Assembly (NCBI GenBank): GCA_001687465.1
Contig: LVLI01000146.1
Span: 1 to 64,000 of the forward strand
From: Halocafeteria seosinensis
Taxonomy: Eukaryota > Sar > Bigyra > Bicosoecida
Direction of reading: 5' to 3'
Length of the DNA: 64,000 nucleotides
Each line of letters opens with the position of its first letter. Position 1 is the first letter of the stretch. The notes beneath the pieces were generated by a model, which was not told the origin of the DNA, did no database searches, and saw nothing but the letters and a program-made list of their open reading frames with translations. Shown piece after piece: positions 51,356 through 64,000 of the stretch. The position numbers and the translations under genes were made by a program.

Positions 51356-52620
51356 TCATGACCCAAATAGTCCCATTTTCGTTGACGACGAAGAAACTGC
51401 CGGAAAGATGTGCTGCTGGAACAGATTGAGGGTGTCGGGTATCAAATCTTTTTGAGTAAAAAGATCATAGCCTTTTACATCCCTGGAAAAGAAAAGAAGG
51501 TGGGTATCATTAGAAACTGAAACTGCAGATACCACCGTCACGTACTTCTTGACATCGAACAGAATTGATTCGGCTTGCGAAAGCTTTAGGACACCAATAT
51601 CCAGCAATTTATGGATCCTATTGGGTGTACCGACGGCCAAAGGAAACTTCTTTTCGGAGCAGAACTGCTTCTGCTCTTGGAGTTTCATGTGCTTGGAAAA
51701 TAGCTTTGCCACTGCGTCGTATGCTTGTCATATATGGTACCACACTCCCAGAAAGATTTATCTCGTGGAAGACTGCACACACCTAAACATTTAATTTTCG
51801 ACAACGACTTCAACAAATTAACTGCCCGTCTAGCACTGCTTGTAACAATAATTACGCTCGGTTCACCCTGCATTTGACAAATGACATAAGCTGCACGGTA
51901 GCTATTACAACCGATATGGTAGTTGTACACATACTGTAGCCGTACGCTTTTGGCGTGTGGCCTCCCAGTTGCTCACGCTAGACTGCGAAGTTTATCGCAA
52001 ACACCTAAATGAAATGGTCGAGCATATGGCTCATACCAAATTCGACAGACTAACTTTGACGATGTCCAAAACGTTTCCATCAACATTAGTCCCTCGTTTA
52101 TGCAAATCTATAATATGTTGGGCTGTAGTGGCAGGAAGCTGGTAAGCGGATGGATCGCAAGAGGAGGTAGGTTTCTACCGCACATACCTTCTAATGCGTG
52201 TTCTTTCTCTATTGAAGAGAGTGATTCACCTCGTTTATCAAGAAATATAGTCCATATCGCTTCCGCCTGCTGTTCCGCGGTCCTCTTCGCCAACGGGGTT
52301 ATTGCTTCCTTCTCTTCCTGCGCTTTCTTCCTTTTTTTCTCCTTGATCTCCTGTAACTTTTGTTTCTTCTTCGCCTTCTTGGCACTAGCTTCAGCACTCT
52401 CCTGCCGTGCCCGTTTTCGCTCTTGGACCTCTACTTCCGCTGCTGCATCATTTTCTGTAGTCGACGCGACGCTGGGCTGATCGTCATTTCCATCGCTTTC
52501 AGACTCGTTCTCCTCACTAGACTGACTTCCCTGTGGTCCTTCGTGATCATCACTCTCGCTGTCGGAAAATGTCTGGAACTCGGGGTCTAAGGCGATATTC
52601 GTGTCTAATTCATCTCCCAT
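51356..52620 (-). CDS. CMSS1: CMS1 homologue, small-subunit processome protein
   Basis: CMS1 is a helicase-fold-derived protein of the 90S pre-ribosome. Six exons: 52620-52188, 52122-52037, 51982-51935, 51867-51783, 51711-51546, 51482-51356 (314 aa). The N-terminal third is acidic then Lys-rich. The C-terminal part shows GEPSVIIVTSSARRAVNLLKSL, VAKLFSKHMKL, LAVGTPNRIHKLLDIGVL, FDVKKDVKGYDLF and a final KMGLFGS. All are family features, and the two junction-spanning ones support the splicing. A full DEAD-box is absent, as expected. Its stop codon lies 3 bp from that of the converging EGF gene, so the 3' ends of the two transcripts must overlap. Confidence 0.82.
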
Positions 52621-52754
52621 CCTTCTGACACACGGTATTCCACAAGACTGGCAGGGCTCTGTTTACTACGCCAGAGATTGGCTGATCAAGTAGGCAGCAA
52701 GACAGTACGGTAACACTGCTTGTAGAACAACAGACAACCCTACAGTCTCTTTAT

Positions 52755-52970
52755 ATGGCATTTGTGACGAATGAAATGCAAATCAATGCCGAGCTTCACA
52801 AGGTTGAAGCTGAGCTCCTTCAGACAGAGGTGGAATGCAACGCGTATAGAAGGCAATGGGGGAAATTTTTCCATATCATATTATTGGTTAAGTTTTGGGA
52901 AAGTTGCAGTGGTTCCAAGGGAAGTGTCAGCCAAATGGAGCGGTCTCAGACAAGTGCATGTTGCAATTGA
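52755..52970 (+). CDS. Possible small protein, unrecognised
   Basis: A 71-codon frame starts MAFVTNEMQINAELHKVEAELLQTEVECNAYRRQWG, whose first 36 residues look like an amphipathic helix and could be the first exon of a spliced gene. After HIILL the sequence loses character, and a CAG acceptor-like site follows at about 52907. No domain is recognised. It lies 134 bp from the divergent CMS1 start. Confidence 0.3.
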   Translation: MAFVTNEMQINAELHKVEAELLQTEVECNAYRRQWGKFFHIILLVKFWESCSGSKGSVSQMERSQTSACCN

Positions 52971-53808
52971 TTCTGGCCATACTGGACTTTTCTGCATACG
53001 TGGCAGCTAAGCTGACGTAAGATAATCACTACCTTAAAAATACCAAAAAGAAGAAAATACATCCCGATCTCCCTCATATTATCTACCGTTCCCGAAGAAC
53101 CTCATCCGTTGTACAATTCGTACGCAACCGAACAAACAAATATGCGAGTTGATGTTGGTCTGTTTCAGAGGTCTTCCGTAGATTCCAGAGCATCTTCTGA
53201 GGGGAGCAGGATAGATGGGAACACGTATATGTGCGTGTGTGAGTGGTTCGCACACCTTTTGTGTCATATACATAGTGGTCTGCTGTTTGTTGGCGAGTAG
53301 AGCGACAGTAGAGCGTACAAGCTGTAGAAGACACGTCGACCTTCGCCTTTGTTTCTAATATATTGCATCCTAGAGAGGCAGTTGGTTGTATATAGTCACG
53401 CTGAGGCTTTTTCATCCTTCTCTCTACTATTTGGCGTTGGGTTGGTATCTGATAAGACTTCGAATTGGACCTAAATACCCGAAGGAATTGGAAGAGAAAG
53501 TCAAACGACAGTCATCGGGGAGTGGTGAATAAAATGAAGAAATCCACCAAGGCGGTGCACGGGGTTAATTTAAGTTCACGTCAAAAGACTAAGCAGCAAG
53601 CCCCACAGACACGTACGTTGATCATGTAGACATAGTGGCTTCCTTTTGTGATGCGCCCAGCCCGACAAAAAGGGTTGTCGGGGGACCCGCAGAGGGAACG
53701 AAACGCTTGTATAAAGACAACGCATTTCCTTGTCGTTATGGGCTTTTGCGGATAGTTGAAGGCTTCTTTGGTTGTAAATACATTTGAATATCTTAAAAGT
53801 TTGGTTTC
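52971..53808. other. Intergenic region upstream of the RGG protein gene
   Basis: About 840 bp. Overlapping open frames near 53083-53415 have no recognisable content. A non-coding first exon of the next gene may lie here, since TTTGCAG at 53817-53823 could be a splice acceptor. Confidence 0.45.
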
Positions 53809-56800
53809 ATGCGTCTGTTTGCAGAAATAAGAGTCACCGGCAACGCGCGCATCCCTTTACCATCCCGTCCACGGCCTGTGAGTACTCCTTCATTAAGAGC
53901 TGAACACGAATCGGATGGGAAATTAACGTTTAGTTCCTCTTCATGGTCGACTGAGCCATCGAGTAAGACGAATGGCCAGAGCGATAGCAATACGCCTACC
54001 GCTGGAGCTTTGGGGAACTCTGGTGCATCGGCTTCTGTGTCCTCGTCCTCTGCTTGGAATAAGGGAGCGTCTAGTAGTCAAAGCGAGTCGCCTGCCGACA
54101 ATGGTACTACAGGTACTACTGGACCGCTTGCAGGCCCAAGCCCTTCTTATGTTGCCCCAACAGTATCTACAAGCGGTGAAGACGGACTAACAGTTGGACG
54201 ATGGGGTGATCAGTTGGTTGAAGAAAGCCCCACTGATGCCGATAGTTCTTTTGAATCTGCAGCGTTTCCCGCCCTAGGATCCGAACAAGCTCGTTCGCAT
54301 ACTACCGATGGTCATGATCGATCCTTTGGGAGGAAGCAGGAGTAAGTAATCATAGGTGGAAGGTCCCCGCTATTCAGCTTTGAAACAGTTTTTGACCAAC
54401 TACTCTGCAGTTTTCACAACACTTTTCAAACGTCTGCTCGTAAGTTTGCACGGGACCCAGATTTCTCTGGTTCAAGTGAAAGATTCTCGAGCACCTATCA
54501 TGATGGGCAACACCGAAGGGGAGGCTCTCGAGAAGATGATCACAGGATGTTCCAGGAACGTAGATCCTTCGGAGATCGGCGTCGGTTTGGGGACCGTGAC
54601 AACTCTCGCCGCCGTGGTGATAGCTTCGAGTCTGCAGAACGGCCTCCCTCCCAGTTTGGGCCGAGACAGGGCCGTAACTCATCTGTTGAAAGCGGAACGA
54701 ACCGCGGAACATTCGCTGCAACTCGTCGGCAGAGCGAGGAGGATATGGACTGGTCAAGGATTCGCGCCGCCGACGAGCGTCACTCTGACTCCCCTGATAG
54801 TGATTTCGCTTCTAGGCCAGATAGCGGGACGGCAGTGAAGGAGACGTACTTGGGTGTTTCTTCGACACCTGTTGGTATAGGTGGTCTACCTACTGGACCC
54901 TCTGTCGCTCCTCTCGCCCCGCCACAGCTACAGCTTCCCGCGGACAGTGAAGAACGCAGACGCTTGGCAGAGAAACAACGCCAGGAACAGCTAGAGGCTG
55001 CTCGCAGAGAAGCTGAACTCAGGGCGAAGGAGAATTCAGCTCAACAGGTAATTTCTGAGAGCACCAGCACCGCCCAACTTGAGGCACTGAAGGCCCAACG
55101 GGAACATGAGAAAAAGGGTTCAACACGAAATGAAGCTGATAGTGCAAGTGGTCACCATCCAGCAAGACCTCCCCCTTCACTTGTGGAGAGTGATTCCGGA
55201 CGAAAGACTGTTTCGAAGAAGAATTACACCGTAACGTCAGGGGTTTCGACCCCGGCAAATGAGGCTGCTCCAACACAGTTATACAAGAGTGTTCCGCGGA
55301 TCCTTTCTCGACCTTCCGCTGATTCAACACAACCTGCCGACACTGCAACTGGCAGGCCTCGTGGTAGGAAGATGCTGTACAACCCACGCACGGGGGAGTA
55401 TGAACCCAAAGACGAAATTGAAGAAGAGGAGGGTGAAAGGGAGACAGTGAAGATACGTACGAATATATCGCATAGCTCAGGATTCACTGGAGGTTGGCAA
55501 AACCGCTCAGAAGTCGCCAAGCCCCCAACGAAAGCGGAGCCCGCTACTTCAAAGCCCCCCATAGCTGAAGCTCAGAAGAAAGAAGAAAAACCGGAAACAG
55601 ATGCTGTTTTTCCGACTGCCGTGGAGGGAAATGTATGGGCTGCTCGTAAGGCCGAGGTTGAAAAACGGAGACAGAAACAATTAGAAGAGGAGAAAAGGAA
55701 GAAGGAAGAAGCGGAGGCGAATAAAATTGCAAAGCTTCATGCAATGCAAGCTAAGAGTGCTTCGCAACGGATTTCTGCCATAAGTGCGCAAATGAACCAA
55801 GAGACGCAAGCAAATGAAGTGCCACTCTCGTCAATGGAAGGATATGTTCCAGGAGACGACGAATATGATTATTTTCGGGGGGATCCTACAGATGCAGCAG
55901 AGTTTAAAAAGCATGTGAGGAAAGTTAGAAAAGACAAGAGTGGATCGGGGGACTTCAATGGAGAAAAGAAGCACGGTGGACGAGAGCAAGAATTAGGGGC
56001 TTTGCATGAACGACGAAGACCATTGCGGGACAAAGAAAGACAAAATAGAGGTCCGCGCACCAAAGGCGTTAAGTTCCATAGACTGGAAAATGGTGAAATT
56101 GCTTCGGATAGTCCTTCTTTCGATTCAAAGTCCAAAGCTCTAGGCCCAAACACTAAGCGCCAGAACTCGAAGCCCAAGAACACGACTACTTCGACGCCAA
56201 CTACGTCAGTGAAGAGCATTGCCCACTCGGCAACAAAAAGCACGCAGAAAAACAAGAGCAAAGTAGAGTCTAGCTCTGCTTGTGTAACTTCGCACAGCTC
56301 CCACCCAGATGCTGGGAGGTCGTATCGGACGGCTCTCTCGACAGCCTCTGCCGACCAGCACGAATCTCCGTTCACTGCCCTCTCACGGAGTGAAGGGCCC
56401 AAGAAGTCTAGCAAATCCCGTGGAGGTATGAAGATGAAAGATGCAGATGAAGCAATGCGGCAAGGGTTCGTTCTTGTCGAGGAGTCTCAGTTAGGTATTG
56501 ACTACAGCGTAGAAGAGGGTCAATGTGAGGATTTCCAGCCGGTTAGCTACGGCGGCAAGAAAGGATCCCGTTCTAACGAGACGCCAAAGACTAAACAGAG
56601 AGGGCAAAATCGGCACTCGAACGGGAATAAGGGACCAAGCAAAAAAGCTGATAACTATAGGAAGCATTCGGAGAGTATAGGATCTACTGGCGATGCTGAC
56701 AATGTGGCCGTCCATGCTGCCACTGCAGTGTTGGGAGCAGGGCATGATGAAGCCGACGGCTCGAATTCTCAGCCATCACACCAAACACTGTTTGGAGCTC

Positions 56801-57561
56801 AGTCAGTAAACAACGATGGACTTCAAACCGACTTAGGAAGCGAATTTGCTCGGTTGAATACGAGTGCCAATGGGAACGGCCTTTTGGACTCCGATGCCAC
56901 AATGCTTGGTCCTCTGAGTCCTTCTTCAAATGTGTTCCAACCGACCTCTCAGTCTGCGACCGTCTCTGTTTCGGAGCCTCTTCGTAATGTAGACATGAAT
57001 CTTCACCAACGCGATAGCGTCTGGCTCGGAGGCTTTGGGGGAGTTGGTGGGTGGGACTCCAGTACAGGAGGCTCGTCTGCCCCTCAGGCAGTTGCTGCTG
57101 CGTGGGAAAGTAATGTACCCGCATCCACCTCAGCAATTTGGTCATCTCCGCCTGAAGATATGGCAAAGGAGGAAGAGACTGAACCTCTATCAAAAAGTAA
57201 GCAAAATGCACCTTCTAGGGGCCGCGGCAGAGGCTCTAGAGGCAATCAACGCGGCAAGAATGGTAAACCCCCAGGACGTGGTCGGGGGCGTGGGAAGACA
57301 AAGCCGGTTGTGTTAAGTGAATCGACTGAGAATGACAACTCAGCTGATTCCCAGAAAGACAAATGCGCCTCTTCTGAGAAGAATAATGAAGCTGGCGAGA
57401 AACAAGCGGAGGAGGGTAACAGCACTGAGATCAAGGCCAAGGCCAAGAACTCTGGTGGTCGTGGAAGAGGACGTGGTCGAGGAAACAGCACCGCTCGTGG
57501 ACGGGGACGCGGAAGAGGCCGGGGTAGAGGTAGTAGGGGTCGAGGAACAGAGAGCACGTGA
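53809..57561 (+). CDS. Large disordered RGG-box protein, possibly PRRC2/BAT2-like
   Basis: Two exons, 53809-54341 and 54411-57561, joined in phase 2 (1227 aa). The N-terminus has IPLPSRPRPVSTPSLRAEH, which loosely resembles the BAT2/PRRC2 N-terminal motif (PxPxxLPSLxxEN), and FPALG. The middle is Arg/Glu and Lys/Glu rich (a predicted coiled segment of EERRRLAEKQRQEQLEAARREAE type). The C-terminus is a dense RGG/RG box (RGRGRGSRGNQRGKNGKP and RGRGRGRGSRGRG). Such proteins bind RNA and associate with translation initiation or stress granules. The family call is tentative; RNA binding via the RGG box is likely. The start may lie in an upstream exon. Confidence 0.65.
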
Positions 57562-58300
57562 GCGTGGTTGAATGGTGCGCACAGGTTGCTCTCCGCCCCT
57601 CTTGGATAAAGCGGGGCGGGTTTTTGCGAACACCCGCTTCGAATTTTCTTATGGATGGTGGTAGTGTTTCCGTGTCGATTCTGTTGATGATGTAATGCTT
57701 AAGGTATGTTGAATTGTATCCGGGACTAACGCGTATGTTCAATAGGATACAATGTGTGATAGGGTAGATACACGATCATACAATACCATGAATTATTGTT
57801 CGCCGCCTGGGTACTAAGGACTCATGACTATCGGACCCGAAGCCTCAATTAGGTTCTCAAGACAGCATCCCGTGCATTTCTTTCCTCAGCGAACTCGATC
57901 GTGTAGTTTTGCGCATAACTTCAGCATATCCACAACAACATGTAGTCTACAAGTGCCGATCCACAGTCTCACACCGTTGCCGCCAACGTCCATGAGATTC
58001 ATTTGACTCGTTAATTATTTCGACCTTATTGTAGCTAAGTTACGTCCACATATTGCGATTGAGGAATGCCTCTACATCCAAGTCCCAATGTGGCTGCTAC
58101 GTGAAGTCGCGTCTTTGACGAGATTTGGCGCGCTTGGCGAACTTCACAAGCCAAGATGGACTCGATTGTAGAATTATACATGATGCGACTTTGTGTGTAT
58201 TGACCCAGTATACTGCTACTCAACCATCGATCAAAACAGGAAAAGCTTTCATTTCTGTGTGTGGTACTGCGTTCCGTTTGGTTTTTTGTGTTTAGCTAAC
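57562..58300. other. Intergenic region upstream of topoisomerase II
   Basis: About 740 bp. The inverted pair CCGCCCCTCTTGGATAAAGCGGGGCGG near 57592-57619 forms a GC hairpin shortly after the RGG gene stop. Nothing else is recognised. Confidence 0.5.
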
Positions 58301-61300
58301 ATGGAACTTGACGATTCCTTCCACTCGGACGAAAACTTCGATGACGAAGAGGATTTCTCCGTGGGAGAGGATGAAGAAGACGAAGACATTTCGGATTTCG
58401 AGGAGTCTCCTCAGAAGCCAGTACCTGCTGCTAAGGTACGGTGTAGAGCATGGTTCTCTTGTTTTCTGAATCCCTATAGGCAAAGAAAGTTCCAGCTACG
58501 CGCGTCCGGACTGCTAAACGGCTGCTGGGAAGCCTCCCTCACAATGTTGGTCTATTAAAGCCTTTTTCTTTCACGTGATGCAACTAAAATGATATCGCAG
58601 AAGACAAACAAAGCCACAGCCAAGAGTTCGAAAGGAGTGAAGTCTTCTGGCAGCGCCAAACAGCCTCTGAAAGAGTCCAAAAATGCTGCGAATTCAAATG
58701 AGAAGACAGTCGAACAAATTTATCAGAAGAAATCGCAGCTGGAGCACATTCTTCTCCGCCCTGACTCGTATGGTAAGCATCGCTTCTTGTGCCAATAGAT
58801 GATTTTGTCTATTTTCATGGTTGTCCGCTTCCATTGCAGTTGGGTCAATCGAATCTGTCACCCAGAACCAATGGGTTTTTGACCGCACTCGAAACCAGTT
58901 GGTCAACCGTTCCATCAACTATGTAAGTGTAATCAATAATACCTTCTCTTAAAGTTCTACATAATGGGACCACTGTTGTGAGTGATTCGTTGTGCAGGTT
59001 CCTGGGCTCTACAAAATCTTTGATGAAATCCTCGTAAACGCTGCTGACAATAAGCAGCGGGATCCTTCCATGGACCGGATTGAAGTAAACATTGACTCCT
59101 CGTCTAATACAATCTCCGTATGGAACAACGGAAATGGTGTACCTGTTGTTATGCACAAGGAGCATAACATGTACGTCCCTGAGTTGATCTTTGGGTACCT
59201 TCTGACATCAAGTAACTACGATGACGATGAAAAGAAAGGTGAGTCAAACATAATCACGACAACGAAACGGTAAATATTGTAAAGGCTAATATCTTTCACA
59301 TGACCGCAGTCACTGGAGGAAGAAACGGATACGGGGCAAAACTTGCTAACATCTTTTCTACACACTTCCGGGTTGAGACGTGCGACATGAAGAACCAAAA
59401 GACGTACACACAGGATTTCTACAACAACATGTCGGAGCGTTCAGAGCCTGTGATCAAAACGTGCAAAAAAGGAAAGGACTACACGAAAATCTCATTCACT
59501 CCCGACCTGGCACGCTTTGGCATGGAGGTAAGGCAATAGAACATATCCACGCTTTGAACCGCCTTTAGTGAACAATATTCGTAGTACAGTCTCTGGACGA
59601 TGACACTGTGGAGCTCATGACAAAGAGGGTGTACGATTTAGCGGGGGTTACCAATAAATCTGTAAAAGTCTACTTGAATGGAACTCGTCTTCCAGTTAAC
59701 AGTTTCACGGATTATGTCAATCTCTACATTACCGACGACGAGGCTCCCAGAATTTATGAGAAAATTAATGATCGCTGGGAGATAGTGATGAGTCTTTCTG
59801 ATGGGCAATTTGAGCAAGTTTCTTTCGTAAACTCAATATGCACCACAAAGGGTGGGCAGCATGTAAACTATCTAGCGGATCAAATTACAGAAAAGGTGGC
59901 TGCAGCTGCCAACAAGAAGAATAAGGGAATTCAAGTAAAGCCTTTCCATGTGAAGAATCACTTGATGCTGTTCGTTAACTGCCTTATTGAAAACCCTGCG
60001 TTCGACTCCCAAACTAAGGATACGCTCACAAGCAAGAAAACCGCTTTCGGATCAACGGCCTCTATTTCCGAGAAGACCCTGAAGGAATTCTTGAAGAGTG
60101 GCATTGTCGACCGTGTCCTGTCCTGGGCCAAATTCAAGCAAACAAACCAGCTGAAGCGTAAAGGAGGAGCAAAGAAAGAGAAGATTGTCGGAATTCCGAA
60201 ACTTGATGATGCCAACAACGCTGGCGGGTCAAAAGCGCAGGACTGCACTCTTATCTTGACGGAGGGAGATTCTGCTAAGGCGTTAGCAGTTTCCGGTCTT
60301 AGCGTGGTATGTTCACTTTTCTTAAATGAGTTGTCATTTACTTCTTTGTTAGAACATGTTGAATATGTTTTATACAGGTTGGGCGTGATAACTACGGCGT
60401 GTTCCCTTTGAAGGGAAAGCTGCTCAATGTCCGCGAAGCAAACCATAAGCAAATTATGAACAACAGCGAAATTCAAAACATTGTCAAAATCCTCGGATTG
60501 CAATTTGGCAAGCAATACGAAAGCACGAAAGGTAGGCATTTCTTCGATCGAAGTACTTCGTTGTTTGTATTGATAACTCGAGATTTTATGTCTTCGTTTT
60601 CAGGCCTTCGCTACGGTCACCTCATGGTGATGGCGGATCAAGATCACGACGGAAGTCATATCAAGGGACTCGTCATTAACTTTATCCACCACTTTTGGCC
60701 GAGCTTGCTGCAAATCCCCGGTTTCCTACAGGAGTTCATTACTCCCATAGTAAAGGTCTCCAAGGGCAACCGTAAGTTGTCGTTCTTCACTTACCCCGAG
60801 TACGAAACTTGGAGAGAAGCCACGAACGGCGGAAAGGGATGGACGATCAAGTACTACAAGGGTCTCGGGACTTCCACCTCCAAGGAAGCTAAGGAGTATT
60901 TCGCGAATCTTGATCGGCATGTTATTGACTTCGCATGGGAGGGCTCCCAAAGCGAAGATTTGATCGATCTTGCTTTCTCGAAGAAACGCACGGATGATCG
61001 TAAAAACTGGCTACTCGTAAGTGGCGGTGTAGTTACGATGTATCTGTAGCAACCATTATCAGCTCTTTACTGTTCTTTCCATGAACCAGGAATTTGAAAA
61101 AGGTACTTTCGTTGATTACAGCGTCGATGCAATGAAGTACTCAGAGTTCATCAACAAGGAATTGATTCTCTTCTCTATGGCTGACAATGTTAGAAGCATT
61201 CCATCGCTTGTAAGGTTTTCAACTCAACAGTTATAGCAGTTTCTATCGCAGCTGAATAGCGTATTTATGGTTGCAGTTAGATGGACTGAAGCCTGCACAG

Positions 61301-63916
61301 CGGAAAGTTCTCTTCAGTTGCTTCAAACGGAACTTAAAGAAAGAAATCAAGGTTGCTCAGCTTGCTGGTTATGTTTCGGAGCATGCTGCCTACCACCATG
61401 GCGAAATGTCACTTGCTGCAACTATCGTTGGGATGGCGCAGAATTTTGTAGGATCCAACAACCTGAACCTGCTGGTACCATCCGGTCAGTTTGGTACACG
61501 CCTGATGGGTGGTAAAGATGCCGCCTCTTCGAGGTATATCTTTACGAAGTTGTCTCCCATTACGCGAACTATTTTTCATCCCGATGACGACCCGTTACTT
61601 TCGTATTACGAAGAAGATGGACGTAGCATTGAGCCTGAGTGGTATCTTCCCGTAATTCCCATGGCACTAGTCAACGGCAGCGATGGAATCGGTACTGGAT
61701 GGTCTTCTTCGATTCCAAACTTCAGCCCGAAGGATATTATCAAAAACATTCGGAAAAAGCTTAAGGGAGAGGAGTTTGAGCCACTGACCCCGTGGTATCG
61801 TGGATTCAGCGGGGAAATCATCCCCAAGGACAGCAACCACACTTCCTTTTATGTGAAGGGCCAAGCTACGTTGGAAGATGAAGCCGAAGAAGACTTCGAA
61901 GATGATGACGAAGACTCAAAGAAGTCCAAAAACAAGAAAGACAAAGTCGCAGCAAGGGTGCATATTAACGAGCTCCCTGTGAAGCGCTGGACACAAGACT
62001 ACAAGCAGTTTTTGGAAACTCTTCTTCCGGGCGCTGGTAAAGATGACAGCAAGAGCAAGACCAAGTCTTCCGGCAAGTCAAAGAAAACTGAAGAGGAAGG
62101 AGCTGAGCCACAGGAACAGTACGGATGGATCACTGAGTTCAAGGAAGGTCACACCGAAACTACCGTGTCATTCACTTTGATGATGACTAAGGAAGGTCTT
62201 AAGCAAGTGAAAACAGACTCGGCGCTGCACAAGAATCTCAAACTTGATGGTAGCATGACAACTACCAACATGCATCTCTTTGACTCTAATCAGCAAATCA
62301 AGAGATACTCTAGCCCCGAAGAAGTTCTCCAGGACTTCATGGATATCCGGCTGCCCTACTACCAAAAACGCAAGGACTACAAACTGAATCTTCTTCAGGA
62401 AGAATGGGAAAAACTCAACAACCGAGTTCGCTTCATCATGGCAGTAGTGAACGGCGAGTTGAAAGTCAACAATGTCAAGAAGTCGGAACTCATGCAGACT
62501 CTCAAGAAGGAAGGTTACAAGCAATTCTTTCCCCAGAAGAAGGCCAAGAGCCCTGAAGACGAAGATGAAGCAGAAGAAGATGAGGAAGGTGAAGACGAAA
62601 CCACCGCGTCATTGTCCAGGGGATACAATTACCTTCTCTCAATGCCGCTGTGGAGCCTTACGATGGAAAAGGTGACAAACCTTCGACAGGAGCTTGAAGG
62701 GAAAGAAGAAGAACTGGAGAAACTGAAAAATATGACACCTGAGGACATTTGGTTGGAAGACCTTGATGCTTTAGAAGCTTCGATAGATGAATTCGAGAAG
62801 GACATTGCTGCCGATGCGGAAGACGAAAAGAAGGCACGTTCTGCCTATAACAAATGGCACAAGAAGAAATCAGGTGCTAAGAAATCTTCCGGCGGAGGCA
62901 AAGCGGGAGGCAAAGCGGGTGCTAAAGCGCGTAAAGAAGCCTCCCTACAAGCATTGAAGGAGACCAAGAAGGTAGATGGGGTGGATGTTCCCACCGAAGA
63001 AAACAACGATGAAGACTTGGATGCTTCCGATGAGAGCGACGAAGACAGCGACTTCTCCGAAGCCGACTTCAAACCTGCGAAGCAGACGAAGCAACAACCG
63101 GCCAAGAGGTCAACTAATACGAGAGGAGCCTCAAACTCAAAACCATCAGCTGGATCACGTTCTAGCAAACCTCAGGCAAAGATCGCTTCCACCAAGCAGT
63201 CAGCGGCTTCATCAGAATCCAAAAGCTCACAGTCCAAAGGAACGTCGCAATCCTCGTCAGATGCAGATGCTGGCGAAGAAAGAATGCTTTCTCTAGCCGA
63301 AAGGCTACAGATGAGAATGAATGTTTCTCCTCCCGGAAAGCATTCAGCGCCCACAAACCCGTCCACAGTTTCAGACCTGGGCGAAAGTGGAATGACGCCG
63401 TCAGATGCCGAGGATTTTGACGATTTTAATTCCGTAGAAGCAACTCCGTCCGCACCAAAGGGATCAAAGAAGAGTAAGGCCGTAAAGCAACAGACGGCTT
63501 CGAAGAGTTCTGGGAAACGAGAAATTAGCGATGAGCGTGCCGCCGCAAAGAAGTCAGGCACAGCTGCTACTTCTAAGAGCGCAGCAGCTGCCGGAAAATC
63601 TAAGAGCCGCACGAAGAAAAAAGAACAAGACGAGAAATTATTCTCTCCTGTGAAAGCCTCACCTGCTCCAAAACGCGGCAAGACTTCTGCCCAAAAGAAG
63701 AAAGAAGACGCGGTGGAAATCGACCTCGATAGTAGCGGGGAGGAGGAAGCTGTCACTCAGCCAAAGAGGGCACCTCGGCGAACGGCGGCCGCCTCAAAGA
63801 AAAACTTTGCCGAAGTGGACGATGACGATGACGAGAACGAGAACGAGGAAGATGATTCTGAGGAATGGGATAGCCCGGATGAGGAGGACGACGATGAGGA
63901 CTTCGAATTTGAGTAG
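58301..63916 (+). CDS. TOP2: DNA topoisomerase II
   Basis: ATP-dependent type IIA enzyme that passes one DNA duplex through another; essential for decatenation. Eleven exons: 58301-58435, 58480-58545, 58601-58772, 58840-58922, 58998-59238, 59310-59527, 59590-60306, 60378-60531, 60604-61016, 61090-61209, 61277-63916 (1652 aa). The GHKL ATPase shows FDEILVNAADN and VTGGRNGYGAKL. Toprim has LTEGDSAKAL and ADQDHDGSHIKG. The winged-helix domain has LDGLKPAQRKVL and the catalytic tyrosine in AAYHHGE (about Y812). QFGTRLMGGKDAASSRYI also fits. The C-terminal ~350 residues are Ser/Lys/Glu-rich with acidic runs at the end and probably carry nuclear localisation and phosphorylation sites. The GT donor of exon 2 (GTTGGT) is weak. 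Confidence 0.95.
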
Positions 63917-64000
63917 CCTGTTTTTAGTTCGTAACTAATTCGGATTGTTATGTAAGTATTACGTATATTTCTTATTACAGAATAACACACGATGCTCCCC
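63917..64000. other. TOP2 downstream region
   Basis: 84 bp after the stop, A/T-rich, likely the 3' UTR; cut by the window edge. Confidence 0.5.

Noticed and set aside
53083-53415. Overlapping 60-110 codon frames upstream of the RGG gene
   Set aside because: Frames on both strands overlap with no domain, and none has a matching exon.
57246-57633. Pro/Arg-rich antisense frames under the RGG box
   Set aside because: They are mirror images of the Gly/Arg repeat codons; no independent support.
1-64000. CRISPR arrays, tRNA or rRNA genes, bacterial operons
   Set aside because: No spaced direct-repeat array, no convincing T-arm/anticodon arrangement and no rRNA-like block was seen. The window is eukaryotic with spliceosomal introns. 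A tRNAscan or Rfam run would be needed to exclude a missed small RNA.

Overview
This is a gene-dense eukaryotic nuclear segment. Most recognisable genes have short GT-AG introns (about 40-200 bp, donors GTAAGT/GTATGT/GTACGT, acceptors usually CAG), and the spliced models below keep frame across every junction. I cannot place the species. A ciliary-type coiled-coil protein suggests a flagellated lineage. A glutamate-type PTPS, a Crinkler/RHS-like ATPase-nuclease, a tenascin-like EGF protein and a front-end desaturase together recall stramenopile-like protists or algae, but that is inference. All three stop codons are used in genes that look intact, so the standard code is assumed. One ambiguous base (N) lies near 2616.

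Layout. 1-3.4 kb: decayed Helitron-type transposon pieces, rearranged and framed by inverted and direct repeats, then two copies of a GC-rich hairpin repeat. 3.4-9.9 kb: a DDB1 orthologue (+) facing a Bub2-like TBC GAP (-). 10.4-28.3 kb: a lineage-specific plus-strand array. It holds three tandem paralogues of a type II membrane protein with a beta-helix-like middle and a protein-kinase-like C-terminus. These are followed by four copies, two or three of them decayed, of a secreted lectin-like/cysteine-rich/kelch family. 28.5-36.8 kb: UTP14 (-), serine hydroxymethyltransferase (+), a mitochondrial membrane protein (+) and a cytochrome-b5 desaturase (-). 37.2-39.6 kb: a broken Crinkler/RHS-like gene (-) with a 24-bp minisatellite upstream. 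39.8-48 kb: a CtlX-type hydrolase, a ciliary coiled-coil protein, a small hypothetical protein, a PTPS-III-like enzyme, an MFSD6-like transporter and a secreted cystatin. 48.8-64 kb: a secreted EGF/tenascin-like protein, a CMS1 homologue, a large RGG protein and DNA topoisomerase II.

The housekeeping genes cover ribosome biogenesis (UTP14, CMS1), repair/ubiquitin (DDB1), one-carbon and folate chemistry (SHMT, PTPS-III), lipid desaturation and chromosome topology. The part most likely to be undescribed is the 10.4-28.3 kb array. There, putative Golgi/ER-luminal kinase-like proteins sit beside multi-copy cell-surface adhesin-like proteins, and both families show duplication and decay.
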